DNA of 64,000 bases, from positions 62,001-126,000 of the forward strand of contig NZ_JAPKNH010000004.1 in the NCBI RefSeq assembly GCF_026344005.1, given 5' to 3'. Origin of the DNA: Kaistia terrae (lineage in GTDB: Bacteria > Pseudomonadota > Alphaproteobacteria > Rhizobiales > Kaistiaceae). Made by a program: the position numbers and the translations under genes. This document shows positions 9,321 through 17,499 of the stretch, one piece after another. The notes below the pieces were generated by a model. That model did no database searches. It worked only from the letters and a program-made list of their open reading frames with translations, and was not told where the DNA came from. Every line of letters begins with the position of its first letter. Within the stretch, counting starts at the first letter, position 1.

Positions 9321-11135
9321 ATGACCATTCACCCCAAGGTCCTCGAAGTGACCGATCGGATCCGGGCTCGCAGCGAACAGACGCGCGGGCTTTATCTCGA
9401 TCGCCTGGCCGCCGCCAAGGAAGCCGGACCGCGTCGTGCGGCGCTCGCCTGCGGTAACCAGGCTCACGGCTTCGCCGCCTGCGGCCCGTCCGACAAGGCT
9501 GTGCTGAAGGGCGACGTCTCGCCCAATCTGGGCATCATCACGTCCTACAACGACATGCTCTCGGCGCATCAGCCTTACGAGACCTATCCCGAGCTGATCC
9601 GCCAGGCGGCCCGCGAAGTCGGCGGCGTGGCGCAGGTTGCCGGCGGCGTCCCGGCCATGTGCGACGGCGTCACCCAGGGCCAGACCGGCATGGAGCTGTC
9701 GCTGTTTTCGCGCGACGCCATCGCCATGTCGGCGGCGATCGGCCTGTCGCACAACACCTATGACGCCGCCGTCTATCTCGGCATTTGCGACAAGATTGTT
9801 CCCGGCCTGCTGATCGCGGCGCTGACCTTCGGCCACCTGCCGGCGGTGTTCATTCCGGCCGGACCGATGACCTCTGGCCTGCCGAACAGCGAAAAGGCCC
9901 GCATCCGCCAGCTTTATGCCGAAGGCAAGGCGACCCGCGCCGACCTGCTCGAAGCCGAGAGCGCTTCCTATCATGGCCCCGGCACCTGCACCTTCTACGG
10001 CACTGCCAATACCAACCAGATGCTGATGGAGATCATGGGCCTGCATCTGCCGGGCTCGTCCTTCGTCAATCCGAACACCCCGCTGCGCGACGCGCTGACC
10101 AAGGCCGCCGCCAAGCGCGCGCTGGCGATCACCGCGCTCGGCAACGAGTTCACGCCGATCGGCGAGATCATCGACGAGAAGGCGGTTGTGAACGGCGTCG
10201 TCGGCCTCAACGCCACCGGCGGCTCGACCAACCACACCATGCACCTCGTCGCCATGGCCAAGGCTGCCGGCATCCAGCTGACCTGGGACGACTTCTCCGA
10301 CCTTTCCGACGTCGTGCCGCTGCTGACGCGCGTCTATCCGAACGGCCTTGCCGACGTGAACCATTTCCACGCGGCAGGCGGCATGAGCTTCCTCATCCGC
10401 GAGCTGTTGCAGGCGGGTCTGGTGCACGAAGACGTCAAGACCGTCTGGGGCCCCGGCCTCTCGAGCTACACCGTCGAGCCGAAGGTCAACGAGGCGGGCG
10501 TCATCGAGTGGCAGGAAGGGGCGAAGGTTAGCCTCGACGAGAAGGTGCTGGCTCCGGTATCCAAGGCCTTCCAAGCATCGGGCGGCCTCAAGGTGCTGGA
10601 GGGCAATCTCGGCCGCTCCGTCATCAAGGTCTCGGCCGTGAAGCCGGATCGCCACGTCATCGAAGCGCCGGCTCGGGTGTTCCACACCCAGGACGCGCTG
10701 ATCGACGCGTTCAAGGCCGGCGAGCTGACGCATGATTTCATCGCCGTCATCCGCTTCCAGGGTCCGCGCGCCAACGGCATGCCGGAACTGCACAAGCTGA
10801 CGCCGACGCTCGCCGTGCTGCAGGATCGCGGCCTCAAGGTGGCGCTGGTCACCGATGGCCGCATGTCGGGCGCATCCGGCAAGGTGCCGGCGGCGATCCA
10901 CGTCACGCCGGAAGCGGCGGCCGGCGGCGCCATCGGCAAGGTGCATGATGGCGACATCGTGCGGGTCGATGCGGTGGCGGGAACGCTGGAAGTCCTGGTC
11001 GACGCCGAGACTTTCGCGGCACGCGAGCTTGCGGTGGTGGATCTTGCCGGCAACGAGTTCGGCATTGGCCGAGAGCTCTTCGCCATGTTCCGCGCCAACG
11101 CTGCCCCGGCCGAGCTGGGCGCTGGCGTATTCTAG
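9321..11135 (+). CDS. edd: Phosphogluconate dehydratase (Entner-Doudoroff)
   Basis: A 604-residue IlvD/Edd-family dehydratase converting 6-phosphogluconate to 2-keto-3-deoxy-6-phosphogluconate. The three cysteines expected to bind its 4Fe-4S cluster can be seen in [27 protein letters not shown] and [16 protein letters not shown]. The C-terminal [16 protein letters not shown] is the conserved substrate loop. The length and the [18 protein letters not shown] start region favour Edd over dihydroxy-acid dehydratase. Together with zwf it commits glucose to the Entner-Doudoroff route; eda is not in the window. Confidence 0.96.
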   Translation: MTIHPKVLEVTDRIRARSEQTRGLYLDRLAAAKEAGPRRAALACGNQAHGFAACGPSDKAVLKGDVSPNLGIITSYNDMLSAHQPYETYPELIRQAAREVGGVAQVAGGVPAMCDGVTQGQTGMELSLFSRDAIAMSAAIGLSHNTYDAAVYLGICDKIVPGLLIAALTFGHLPAVFIPAGPMTSGLPNSEKARIRQLYAEGKATRADLLEAESASYHGPGTCTFYGTANTNQMLMEIMGLHLPGSSFVNPNTPLRDALTKAAAKRALAITALGNEFTPIGEIIDEKAVVNGVVGLNATGGSTNHTMHLVAMAKAAGIQLTWDDFSDLSDVVPLLTRVYPNGLADVNHFHAAGGMSFLIRELLQAGLVHEDVKTVWGPGLSSYTVEPKVNEAGVIEWQEGAKVSLDEKVLAPVSKAFQASGGLKVLEGNLGRSVIKVSAVKPDRHVIEAPARVFHTQDALIDAFKAGELTHDFIAVIRFQGPRANGMPELHKLTPTLAVLQDRGLKVALVTDGRMSGASGKVPAAIHVTPEAAAGGAIGKVHDGDIVRVDAVAGTLEVLVDAETFAARELAVVDLAGNEFGIGRELFAMFRANAAPAELGAGVF

Positions 11136-11192
11136 GGGCGCGCAGGCGGTGTCTCGATAAAGGCGATAAGGTAAGTCGTGTATTCGTGATCA

Positions 11193-11248
11193 ACGTCTTG
11201 ATCTCATCGTTGCGAGATCAAGACGTCATTCGCGCCAAGGGGCGCGAA
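11193..11248 (+). terminator. Two consecutive perfect hairpins after edd
   Basis: First hairpin: a 13-base perfect stem (ACGTCTTGATCTC, 11193-11205, with GAGATCAAGACGT, 11214-11226) and 8-base loop. Second: TTCGCGCC / GGCGCGAA (11229-11248) with a 4-base loop, starting 3 bases later. No T-run follows. They may terminate edd transcription, or form part of a leader for the cys operon. The remainder of the gene-free stretch 11136-11446 shows only short inverted repeats. Confidence 0.55.
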
Positions 11249-11312
11249 ATCTGAAGTTCTGCAATCGGCCCACTCGAAATACGCACGCACCGCTGTGTGT
11301 ACGGGCAACAGT

Positions 11313-11347
11313 GGAATGTTTTTCCGCCGTACTTCCAGAGATTGGAA
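11313..11347 (+). promoter_or_regulatory. Candidate regulator sites before cysG
   Basis: Two inverted repeats with the same 5-base spacing: GGAA-N5-TTCC (11313-11325) and TTCCA-N5-TGGAA (11333-11347), about 100 bases before the cysG start. Their arrangement could suit a LysR-type sulfur regulator, but I recognise no defined consensus. Weak evidence. Confidence 0.3.
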
Positions 11348-11446
11348 TGCGTGCCGTCGTCTTCCGTCGGGCAAGTCTCTACAAAGTCTGCAATCGTTCC
11401 AGACTTCGCGTGGTCCTTTCTTCGGACCGCGCTCAGGGAGAGACGG

Positions 11447-12889
11447 ATGGCCCCGATCCATCGTTCGGTTCAGCGCAAGCTCGGCACGTTTCCCGCCTTT
11501 CACAAGGTCGAGGGTCGTCGGGTCGTGATCGTCGGTGGCGGTGGCGAAGCGGCGGCCAAGATTCGCCTGCTTTCCGAGACGAGCGCCGATCTCGTCGTCT
11601 TCGCAGTCGAGCTGGAGGCTGAAGCACAGCGCGATCTCGAAGCCGCTGGCGCAACGCTGGAGCGCCGGGTGCCTGTCGCTGCCGATCTCGCCGATGCGGC
11701 GCTCGTCTTTGCCGCGACCGGCGAACTGCAAGCGGACCGCGCCGTGCGCGATCTCGCCAAGTCTGTCGGCGTACCGGTCAATGTCGTCGATCGCCCCGAT
11801 CTCTGCGATTTCTACACGCCCGCGCTGGTCAATCGCGCACCGCTGTCGATTGCCATCTCGACGGAAGGTGCGGCCCCGGTTCTGGCGCGGCATGTGCGCG
11901 CCCGCATCGAGGCGATGCTGTCGCCGCGCCTTGGCGATCTCGCCGATCTGGCCGAACGCCTGCGGGGGCAGGTTGCGGCGAAGATCGGCACAGGCGAGGG
12001 GCGCCGTCGCTTCTGGGCGCATTTCTTCACCGGTCCGACCGCTGCCAAGGTTCTGGCCGGCCAGATCGAAGACGGCGCAACGGATGCGATCGCGGATATT
12101 GATCGCGCAGCCGAGACGTCGAAAACAACCAGCGTCGGCCATGTCAGCCTTGTCGGTGCGGGGCCGGGCGCGGAAGACCTGCTGACGCTGCGCGCGCAGC
12201 GCCTGCTGCAGGAAGCCGACGTCATCGTCTATGACAAGCTGGTGCCGGACGCGATCGTCGCCATGGGCCGCCGCGATGCGCTCAGGATCTATGTCGGCAA
12301 GGCCAAGGGCGCGCATGCCGCCAGCCAGGACGAGATCAACGCCATCCTCGTTCGCGAAGCCTCGGACGGCCGCCGCGTCGTGCGGCTGAAGTCGGGCGAC
12401 CCGCTGATCTTCGGTCGCGCCGGCGAGGAGATGGCAGCTTTGCGCGCCGCCGGTATCCCGTTCGATATCGTCCCGGGCATCACCGCCGCCTTCGCTGCCG
12501 CCGCCGAGAACGAAATTCCGCTGACGCTGCGCGACGTCGCCTCCAGCCTGGTGGTCGCCACCGGCCACGACATGCGCGGCGATACGCTGCCGGATTGGGC
12601 TGGCCTGGCGCTCTCGGGCGCCACCGTCGCCGTCTATATGGGCCGCAGCGTCGCCACCAAGGTGGCGGGCAAGCTGATCGAGAACGGCCTGTCGCCGTCG
12701 ACGCCGATCGCCGTCATCGAAAACGCCTCGCGCGCCGATCGCCGTGCCTATGCCGGCCGGCTCGACGAACTGGCTCAAATCGCCGACCGCCCGGAACTCG
12801 ACGGCCCCGTCGTCATCATCGTCGGCCGCGTGGTCGCCGAGAGCGCATTGGGCGTTTCGCCGCTGCCGCTCGTGGCGATGGCGGCGTGA
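11447..12889 (+). CDS. cysG: Siroheme synthase (dehydrogenase/ferrochelatase plus methyltransferase)
   Basis: A 480-residue fusion enzyme making siroheme for sulfite reductase. The first ~200 residues are the precorrin-2 dehydrogenase/ferrochelatase module with a Rossmann motif VVIVGGGGEAAAKIRLL and the VNVVDRPDLCDFYTPA block. From about residue 218 is the uroporphyrinogen-III C-methyltransferase (GHVSLVGAGPGAEDLLTLRA, VVRLKSGDPLIFGRAGEE, VPGITAA). The ATG at 11447 is chosen because GGGAGA precedes it; the frame is open a further 50 codons upstream without family similarity. First gene of the cys operon; 22 bases to the next gene. Confidence 0.93.
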   Translation: MAPIHRSVQRKLGTFPAFHKVEGRRVVIVGGGGEAAAKIRLLSETSADLVVFAVELEAEAQRDLEAAGATLERRVPVAADLADAALVFAATGELQADRAVRDLAKSVGVPVNVVDRPDLCDFYTPALVNRAPLSIAISTEGAAPVLARHVRARIEAMLSPRLGDLADLAERLRGQVAAKIGTGEGRRRFWAHFFTGPTAAKVLAGQIEDGATDAIADIDRAAETSKTTSVGHVSLVGAGPGAEDLLTLRAQRLLQEADVIVYDKLVPDAIVAMGRRDALRIYVGKAKGAHAASQDEINAILVREASDGRRVVRLKSGDPLIFGRAGEEMAALRAAGIPFDIVPGITAAFAAAAENEIPLTLRDVASSLVVATGHDMRGDTLPDWAGLALSGATVAVYMGRSVATKVAGKLIENGLSPSTPIAVIENASRADRRAYAGRLDELAQIADRPELDGPVVIIVGRVVAESALGVSPLPLVAMAA

Positions 12890-12911
12890 AGCAAAGCATC
12901 TGGAAAGCGCC

Positions 12912-13232
12912 ATGACCGACAAGCTCATCACAGCGAACCATCTCGGCGACGGGCTCGTCGTGTTCCTGACCGCCAAGGGCGGCTGGTCCTACAAGCTCGC
13001 CGAGGCCCGCGTCATTCCCGAGGCCGAGCTGGAGGCTGCTCTCGCGGTCGCCAAGAGCCAGCACGAGGCCGGCATCGTCGTCGACCCCTACGAGATCGAG
13101 ACGACTGTCGTCGAGGGCATTCCTGTCCCGGTACGCCTGCGCGAGCGCATCCGTGCTGCCGGCGGTCCGACCGTCACCTATGGCGAGGCCGAGATCGCCG
13201 AACGCGCCGCCACTTTGAAGCATGCAGGTTGA
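12912..13232 (+). CDS. DUF2849 protein of sulfite reductase operons
   Basis: A 106-residue soluble protein, MTDKLITANHLGDGLVVFLT onward, matching the DUF2849 family that accompanies cysG and cysI in alphaproteobacteria. No catalytic motif is evident. Position between siroheme synthase and the siroheme-dependent reductase suggests an accessory role such as assembly or electron-transfer interaction, but this is only context. The stop overlaps or abuts the cysI start region. Confidence 0.8.
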   Translation: MTDKLITANHLGDGLVVFLTAKGGWSYKLAEARVIPEAELEAALAVAKSQHEAGIVVDPYEIETTVVEGIPVPVRLRERIRAAGGPTVTYGEAEIAERAATLKHAG

Positions 13233-13235
13233 GTG

Positions 13236-14894
13236 ATGTATCGCTACGACGAGTTCGACCATGAGTTCGTGACCGCCCGCGTCGCGCAGTTCCGCGATCA
13301 GGTCGGTAGGCGCGTTTCCGGCGAGTTGACGGAAGACCAGTTCAAGCCGCTCCGGCTGATGAACGGCGTCTATCTGCAGCTGCACGCCTACATGCTGCGC
13401 GTCGCCGTGCCCTATGGCACGCTGAACAGCGAGCAGATGCGGATGCTGGCGCATGTCGCGCGGAAGTATGACCGCGGCTACGGCCATTTCACCACCCGCC
13501 AGAACATCCAGTACAACTGGCCGAAGCTCTCCGAGATCCCTGATGCGCTGGCCGAGCTTGCCTCGGTCGAGATGCACGCGATCCAGACGTCTGGCAATTG
13601 CATCCGCAATGTCACGGCCGACCATTTCGCCGGCGCCGCCGAGGACGAGGTCGCCGATCCGCGCCCCTATGCCGAGATCCTGCGCCAGTGGTCGTCGCTG
13701 CACCCGGAATTCGTCTTCCTGCCGCGCAAGTTCAAGGTTGCCGTCACCGGCGCCGAGCGCGACCGCGCTGCGATCCAGGTGCATGACATCGGCCTGCACC
13801 TGAAGAAGGATGCCGAGGGCCGGCTGGGCTTCGCCGTCTATATCGGCGGTGGCCAGGGCCGCACGCCGATGGTCGCCAAGAAGATCCGCGACTTCCTGCC
13901 GGAAGAGGACCTGCTCTCCTATTCGGAGGCGATTCTGCGCGTCTACAATCTGAACGGCCGTCGCGATAATAAGTACAAGGCGCGTATCAAGATCCTCGTC
14001 CACGAGACCGGCGCCGACGAGATTGCGCGCCAGGTCGAGGAAGAGTGGGAGCGCATCCGCCACGGCGCGCTCAAGCTGCCGCAGGGCGAAGTCGAGCGCA
14101 TCCGTGAATATTTCGCCGCTCCCGACACACTGACGGCGCTGCCGCCGAGCCCGGCGCTGGCGATCGAGCGGGCGCGCGATCCCGAATTCGACGCCTGGGT
14201 CGAGCGCAACACCCATCCGCACCGCATCGCCGGCCATGTCTCGGTGACGATCTCGCTGAAGCCCATCGGCGGCACGCCGGGCGACGCGACGGCCGACCAG
14301 ATGGACCTCGTGGCCGATCTTGCCAAGCGCCTCGCCTTTGATGAGATCCGCGTCAGCCATGAGCAGAACCTGATCCTGCCGCATGTCGCCAAGAGCGACC
14401 TGAAGGCGATCTATGACGAGCTGGTCGTGGCGGGCCTTGCCACCGCCAATGCCGGCCTCGTCACCGACATCATCGCCTGCCCGGGCCTCGATTATTGCGC
14501 GCTCGCCAATGCCCGCTCGATCCCGGTCGCCCAGCGCATCTCGCAGCGCTTCGGCGACATGGAACGCCAGCGCGACATCGGCGATCTGAAGATCAAGATC
14601 TCCGGCTGCATCAATGCCTGCGGCCACCACCATGTCGGCCATATCGGCATTCTGGGCGTCGAGAAGAAGGGCGAGGAATTCTACCAGATCTCGCTCGGCG
14701 GCTCCGGCGACGAGAATTCGTCAATCGGCGAGATCATCGGACGCGGCTTCTCGACCGAAGAGATCGTCGATGCGATCGAGACGGTGGTCGACACCTATAT
14801 CGCCAAGCGCGAAAGCCACGACGAGACCTTCCTTGCCGCCTATCGCCGCCTTGGCCAGGCACCCTTCAAGGAAGCTCTCTATGGGACGGCTTGA
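13236..14894 (+). CDS. cysI: Sulfite reductase hemoprotein (nitrite/sulfite reductase family)
   Basis: A 552-residue siroheme and 4Fe-4S enzyme reducing sulfite to sulfide. The cluster/siroheme cysteines are present as C-x5-C (CPGLDYC) and C-x3-C (GCINAC), the latter followed by GHHHVGHIGI. Repeated ferredoxin-like halves are visible (YGHFTTRQNIQYNWP early, FDEIRVSHEQNLILPHV later). GTG at 13233 is an alternative start; ATG at 13236 is preferred. No CysJ flavoprotein is nearby, and a 2Fe-2S ferredoxin ends the operon, so it is probably ferredoxin-dependent. The 3' end overlaps cysH by 14 bases. Confidence 0.93.
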   Translation: MYRYDEFDHEFVTARVAQFRDQVGRRVSGELTEDQFKPLRLMNGVYLQLHAYMLRVAVPYGTLNSEQMRMLAHVARKYDRGYGHFTTRQNIQYNWPKLSEIPDALAELASVEMHAIQTSGNCIRNVTADHFAGAAEDEVADPRPYAEILRQWSSLHPEFVFLPRKFKVAVTGAERDRAAIQVHDIGLHLKKDAEGRLGFAVYIGGGQGRTPMVAKKIRDFLPEEDLLSYSEAILRVYNLNGRRDNKYKARIKILVHETGADEIARQVEEEWERIRHGALKLPQGEVERIREYFAAPDTLTALPPSPALAIERARDPEFDAWVERNTHPHRIAGHVSVTISLKPIGGTPGDATADQMDLVADLAKRLAFDEIRVSHEQNLILPHVAKSDLKAIYDELVVAGLATANAGLVTDIIACPGLDYCALANARSIPVAQRISQRFGDMERQRDIGDLKIKISGCINACGHHHVGHIGILGVEKKGEEFYQISLGGSGDENSSIGEIIGRGFSTEEIVDAIETVVDTYIAKRESHDETFLAAYRRLGQAPFKEALYGTA

Positions 14895-15633
14895 ACCGGT
14901 AGCCTTCGGCTTCGACCATGAAAGCGCGGGGCTGCAGGAAGCGGCCATTCTGAATGCGCGCTTTTCCGGCCTGACCGCGCAGCAACTCGTCGCGCGCTCG
15001 CTCGACGAGATCTTTCCGGGCCGCATCGCGCTGGTTTCCAGCTTCGGCGCGGAATCGGCGGTGCTGCTGCATCTGGTCGCCTCGATCGACCGGCACGTGC
15101 CGGTCGTGTTCGTCGACACGCGGCGCCTGTTTCCCGAGACGCTTGCCTATCGTGATGCGCTGGCCGAGAAACTGAAGCTCACCGACATGCGCACCATTGC
15201 GCCGGACGCGGAAAAGCTTGCCGCGGCCGATCCCTACAAGGCGTTGTGGATGACGGACGCGGACGCCTGCTGCCATATCCGCAAGACGGAGCCGCTGGCG
15301 CGCGCCATGGAAGGTTTTGATGCCTGGTTCACCGGGCGCAAGCGTTTCCAGGCGGCGACGCGCGCGGCGATCCAGTCGTTCGAACAGGACGGCGCGCGGA
15401 TCAAGGTCAATCCGCTGGCCTCCTGGGGCGTGGACGAGCTCAAGGCCTATATGGCCGAGCACGATCTGCCGCCGCATCCGCTGGTGGCGCAGGGTTACCC
15501 GTCGATCGGTTGCCAGCCCTGCACGTCGAAGGTAAAGCCCGGCGAGGATGCGCGGGCGGGACGCTGGCGGGGTCTGGAAAAGACCGAGTGCGGCATCCAT
15601 CTAGGTCTTGAGAACGACGGAAGCGGCATCTGA
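14881..15633 (+). CDS. cysH: Adenylylsulfate (APS) reductase, 4Fe-4S type
   Basis: A 250-residue thioredoxin-linked reductase converting APS to sulfite. The PP-loop is SSFGAESAVLLHL. The cysteine pairs that bind a 4Fe-4S cluster (CCHIRKTEPL and GCQPCT) plus the catalytic ECGIH near the C-terminus mark it as APS reductase rather than the cluster-free PAPS reductase. The ATG at 14881 overlaps the end of cysI, giving a normal family length; the frame is open further upstream inside cysI but that part is not CysH-like. Using APS means no APS kinase is strictly required for assimilation. Confidence 0.93.
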   Translation: MGRLEPVAFGFDHESAGLQEAAILNARFSGLTAQQLVARSLDEIFPGRIALVSSFGAESAVLLHLVASIDRHVPVVFVDTRRLFPETLAYRDALAEKLKLTDMRTIAPDAEKLAAADPYKALWMTDADACCHIRKTEPLARAMEGFDAWFTGRKRFQAATRAAIQSFEQDGARIKVNPLASWGVDELKAYMAEHDLPPHPLVAQGYPSIGCQPCTSKVKPGEDARAGRWRGLEKTECGIHLGLENDGSGI

Positions 15634-15634
15634 C

Positions 15635-16156
15635 ATGAGCCTTTGGAAGAACGGATCTTTTGTCCTGGACGTGTTTCGGCGCGTCGCAGACGACGAGGCG
15701 ATTGGCGCGGACGAAGCGGTGATCGTCACGCTGGGGCGTTTTCGCGCCGAGAGAGCGGAATTGCTGGCTCGCAGCGCGCCGCTTGGCGTGGTGATCGAGC
15801 CGGGCGCGGACTGGTCGGATATCGTCGATGACTTGCCGCGTCTCGCGGTGGTGGCGGCGGACCTGCCGAAGTTTGCCGATGGCCGGGCCTTTTCCATCGG
15901 CCGTCTGCTGCGCGACCGGGATGGCTTCACGGGGGAGCTGCGCGCTGTCGGCGCGTTTTTCCTCGACCAGATCCCGTTCCTGAAGCGCGTCGGCTTCGAC
16001 GCCTTCTCGACCGAGGACCCGCTTGTGCTAAAGGGACTTCGCGAAGGCCGTTGGCCGGAAGTGACCGAGTATTTGCAGCCGATCGCCGATCATGGCGAAG
16101 TGCCGGCCGGAACCCGCCCCTGGGCGCGCCGGCCTTCGGCACCGGCTGTTGAGTAA
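15635..16156 (+). CDS. DUF934 protein of the cys operon
   Basis: A 173-residue soluble protein (MSLWKNGSFVLDVFRRVADD) of the DUF934 family, which in alphaproteobacteria is regularly found directly after cysH. It contains FADGRAFSIGRLLRDR and FLKRVGFDAFSTED, conserved blocks of the family. Function is unknown; it is proposed here only as a sulfate-assimilation accessory protein. It begins one base after the cysH stop, so translation is probably coupled. Confidence 0.82.
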   Translation: MSLWKNGSFVLDVFRRVADDEAIGADEAVIVTLGRFRAERAELLARSAPLGVVIEPGADWSDIVDDLPRLAVVAADLPKFADGRAFSIGRLLRDRDGFTGELRAVGAFFLDQIPFLKRVGFDAFSTEDPLVLKGLREGRWPEVTEYLQPIADHGEVPAGTRPWARRPSAPAVE

Positions 16157-16168
16157 GGAACGCGTTTC

Positions 16169-16501
16169 ATGAAGATCTTCGTCACCGATCATGCCGGCGA
16201 GGAGCACGAGCTGGAAGCCCTCGAAGGCTGGCGGGTGATGGAAGTTATCCGCGACTGGAACGTCGGCATCAAGGCGGAATGCGGCGGCGCCTGCGCCTGC
16301 GCGACCTGCCATGTCTATGTCGACGCCGACTGGGTCGACCGGCTCATCCCGATGACGGACGAGGAAGAAGAGCGGCTGGACGACGCGATGGCGGTCAAGT
16401 CGAACTCGCGCCTGTCGTGCCAGCTGCTGATGTCCGACGAACTGGATGGTCTTCGCGTTCGCTTGGCTCCCGGCAGCGAGCCGGAAGAGCTGGCGGCGTA
16501 G
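16169..16501 (+). CDS. 2Fe-2S ferredoxin, adrenodoxin-type
   Basis: A 110-residue ferredoxin. The cluster cysteines lie in GIKAECGGACACATCHVYV (C-x5-C-x2-C pattern) and SRLSCQLL, the pattern of the adrenodoxin/FdxB class, with the acidic TDEEEERLDDAM helix typical of partner docking. It follows DUF934 by 12 bases in the same direction and lies at the end of the cys operon, making it the best candidate electron donor for the sulfite reductase. It could also serve other oxygenases. Confidence 0.88.
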   Translation: MKIFVTDHAGEEHELEALEGWRVMEVIRDWNVGIKAECGGACACATCHVYVDADWVDRLIPMTDEEEERLDDAMAVKSNSRLSCQLLMSDELDGLRVRLAPGSEPEELAA

Positions 16502-16553
16502 AGGCAGCCCGGTCGCCTATTTTCCTGAGATTCGGATGCCCGCCCTACGCTCG

Positions 16554-16636
16554 CCGTCATCCCTGCGAAAGCAGGGATCCATTCGGCATTCGGCGGAAGG
16601 CGGCTGTATGGATCCCTGCTTTCGCAGGGATGACGG
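16554..16636. repeat. Palindromic intergenic element, GTCATCC family, copy 1
   Basis: 83 bases framed by CCGTCATCC ... GGATGACGG. Each arm is itself a hairpin: CCCTGC-GAAA-GCAGGG on the left and CCCTGC-TTTC-GCAGGG on the right, joined to GGATCCAT/ATGGATCC, so the element can fold as two hairpins or as one long cruciform. Other copies are at 42128-42227 and 58806-58900. Confidence 0.85.
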
Positions 16637-16710
16637 CCCGTAGGTTGGCGGGTACGCCTGTCCGCTCGCTTGCTGCAACCCCCACAGCCATCATCAACCC
16701 CCACCCACGG

Positions 16711-16874
16711 CCATCATCCTGAGGTGCCCGGCGCAGCCGGGCCTCGAAGGAGGGTCCAGATGTCGTCCGTCTGGTTGGCAGCAAGCCTATGATCCGGCGC
16801 GCACAGGGAGGTTCCGGAGTTTCGCTGGACCCTCCTTCGAGGCTTCGCTGCGCGAAGCACCTCAGGATGATGGG
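16711..16874. repeat. Palindromic intergenic element, CTGAGG family, copy 1
   Basis: 164 bases with terminal inverted repeats of about 48 bases: CCATCATCCTGAGGTGC at the left end, its complement at 16858-16874. Inside each arm is a hairpin with a GCA loop whose stem differs (CCCGGC/GCCGGG left; CTTCGC/GCGAAG when the right arm is read in the same sense). Then follows CCTCGAAGGAGGGTCCAG in both arms. A relative is at 24070-24206. Confidence 0.8.
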
Positions 16875-17204
16875 CGGGGGAAGCGGGAAGCGGGAAGCGG
16901 GAAGCGGCAGGAAGTCAGTCTCCATCGATCGATCTGCTTCGAGAAACCTTTTGCGGTCGAAATCCGGTGTCTGAAACGTGCCTTTCTCTCCAAAATTCCC
17001 TCGCGGGATCTTGATATTTAGGTCAGGCTCCGTTACCTATTTCCCTGTCGAAAAACGTTAGCCGGTGTGGTTATCCCGGCTGCCGCGAAAGCGGTTGAGT
17101 CGCTTCCCAGCGAACCCACGGCGCCTTTGATCCGGAATCCGGGTGGCGCTGTGGAACGAAATGTCTTCGTCCGCTCCACCCATTTTTATGCATGGAGCCC
17201 CCAC

Positions 17205-17429
17205 TTGAATCCCAAGACCATTGTTATCGCGCAGTTCTTCATTTCGGGCATGATGGCCTTCATAATGACGGGCTTTTTCGGCTTCCTCCATCTCGGTCTG
17301 ACCTCCGAGTGGCTGCACGAATGGGCTGGGTCCTTCGTCATCGCGTGGCCCGTCGCCTTCGTCCTCTCGCTCGGGGTCGGCAAGCTGGGATTCCTGATTG
17401 CGACCCGGATTACCGGCGAGACTGCCTGA
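17205..17429 (+). CDS. DUF2798 small membrane protein
   Basis: About 74 residues with two hydrophobic segments (IVIAQFFISGMMAFIMTGFF and FVIAWPVAFVLSLGVGKLGF), matching the DUF2798 pattern in which AWPxAF lies in the second segment. The proposed start is TTG at 17205, preceded by GGAG; the frame stays open to 17067 but the extra N-terminus is not membrane-like. Function unknown. It is alone, convergent with the export operon. Confidence 0.7.
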   Translation: MNPKTIVIAQFFISGMMAFIMTGFFGFLHLGLTSEWLHEWAGSFVIAWPVAFVLSLGVGKLGFLIATRITGETA

Positions 17430-17499
17430 GATCTGGCCGTGGCCGGTTCCATGGATCTAGGCCGCAGCTGTCATGGCTGCGGCTTTTCCATGCCGCCGT

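Larger units (their letters stand above)
16502..17204. other. Gene-free stretch with two palindromic repeat elements
   Basis: About 700 bases between the ferredoxin stop and the DUF2798 gene. It holds one GTCATCC-type element (16554-16636), one CTGAGG-type element (16711-16874) and unremarkable sequence after 16875, including a short direct repetition of GCGGGAA around 16880-16910. I see no gene or RNA signature. Confidence 0.6.

Noticed and set aside
9072-10946. A 624-codon minus-strand frame opposite edd
   Set aside because: Antisense to a gene with all catalytic motifs; low-complexity composition.
11193-11248. Possible SAM or cobalamin riboswitch before cysG
   Set aside because: Only two simple hairpins are seen; no multi-stem junction or conserved aptamer core that I recognise.
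16711-16874. Possible insertion sequence because of long terminal inverted repeats
   Set aside because: No transposase frame fits in 164 bases and no target duplication is evident; treated as a non-coding palindromic element.
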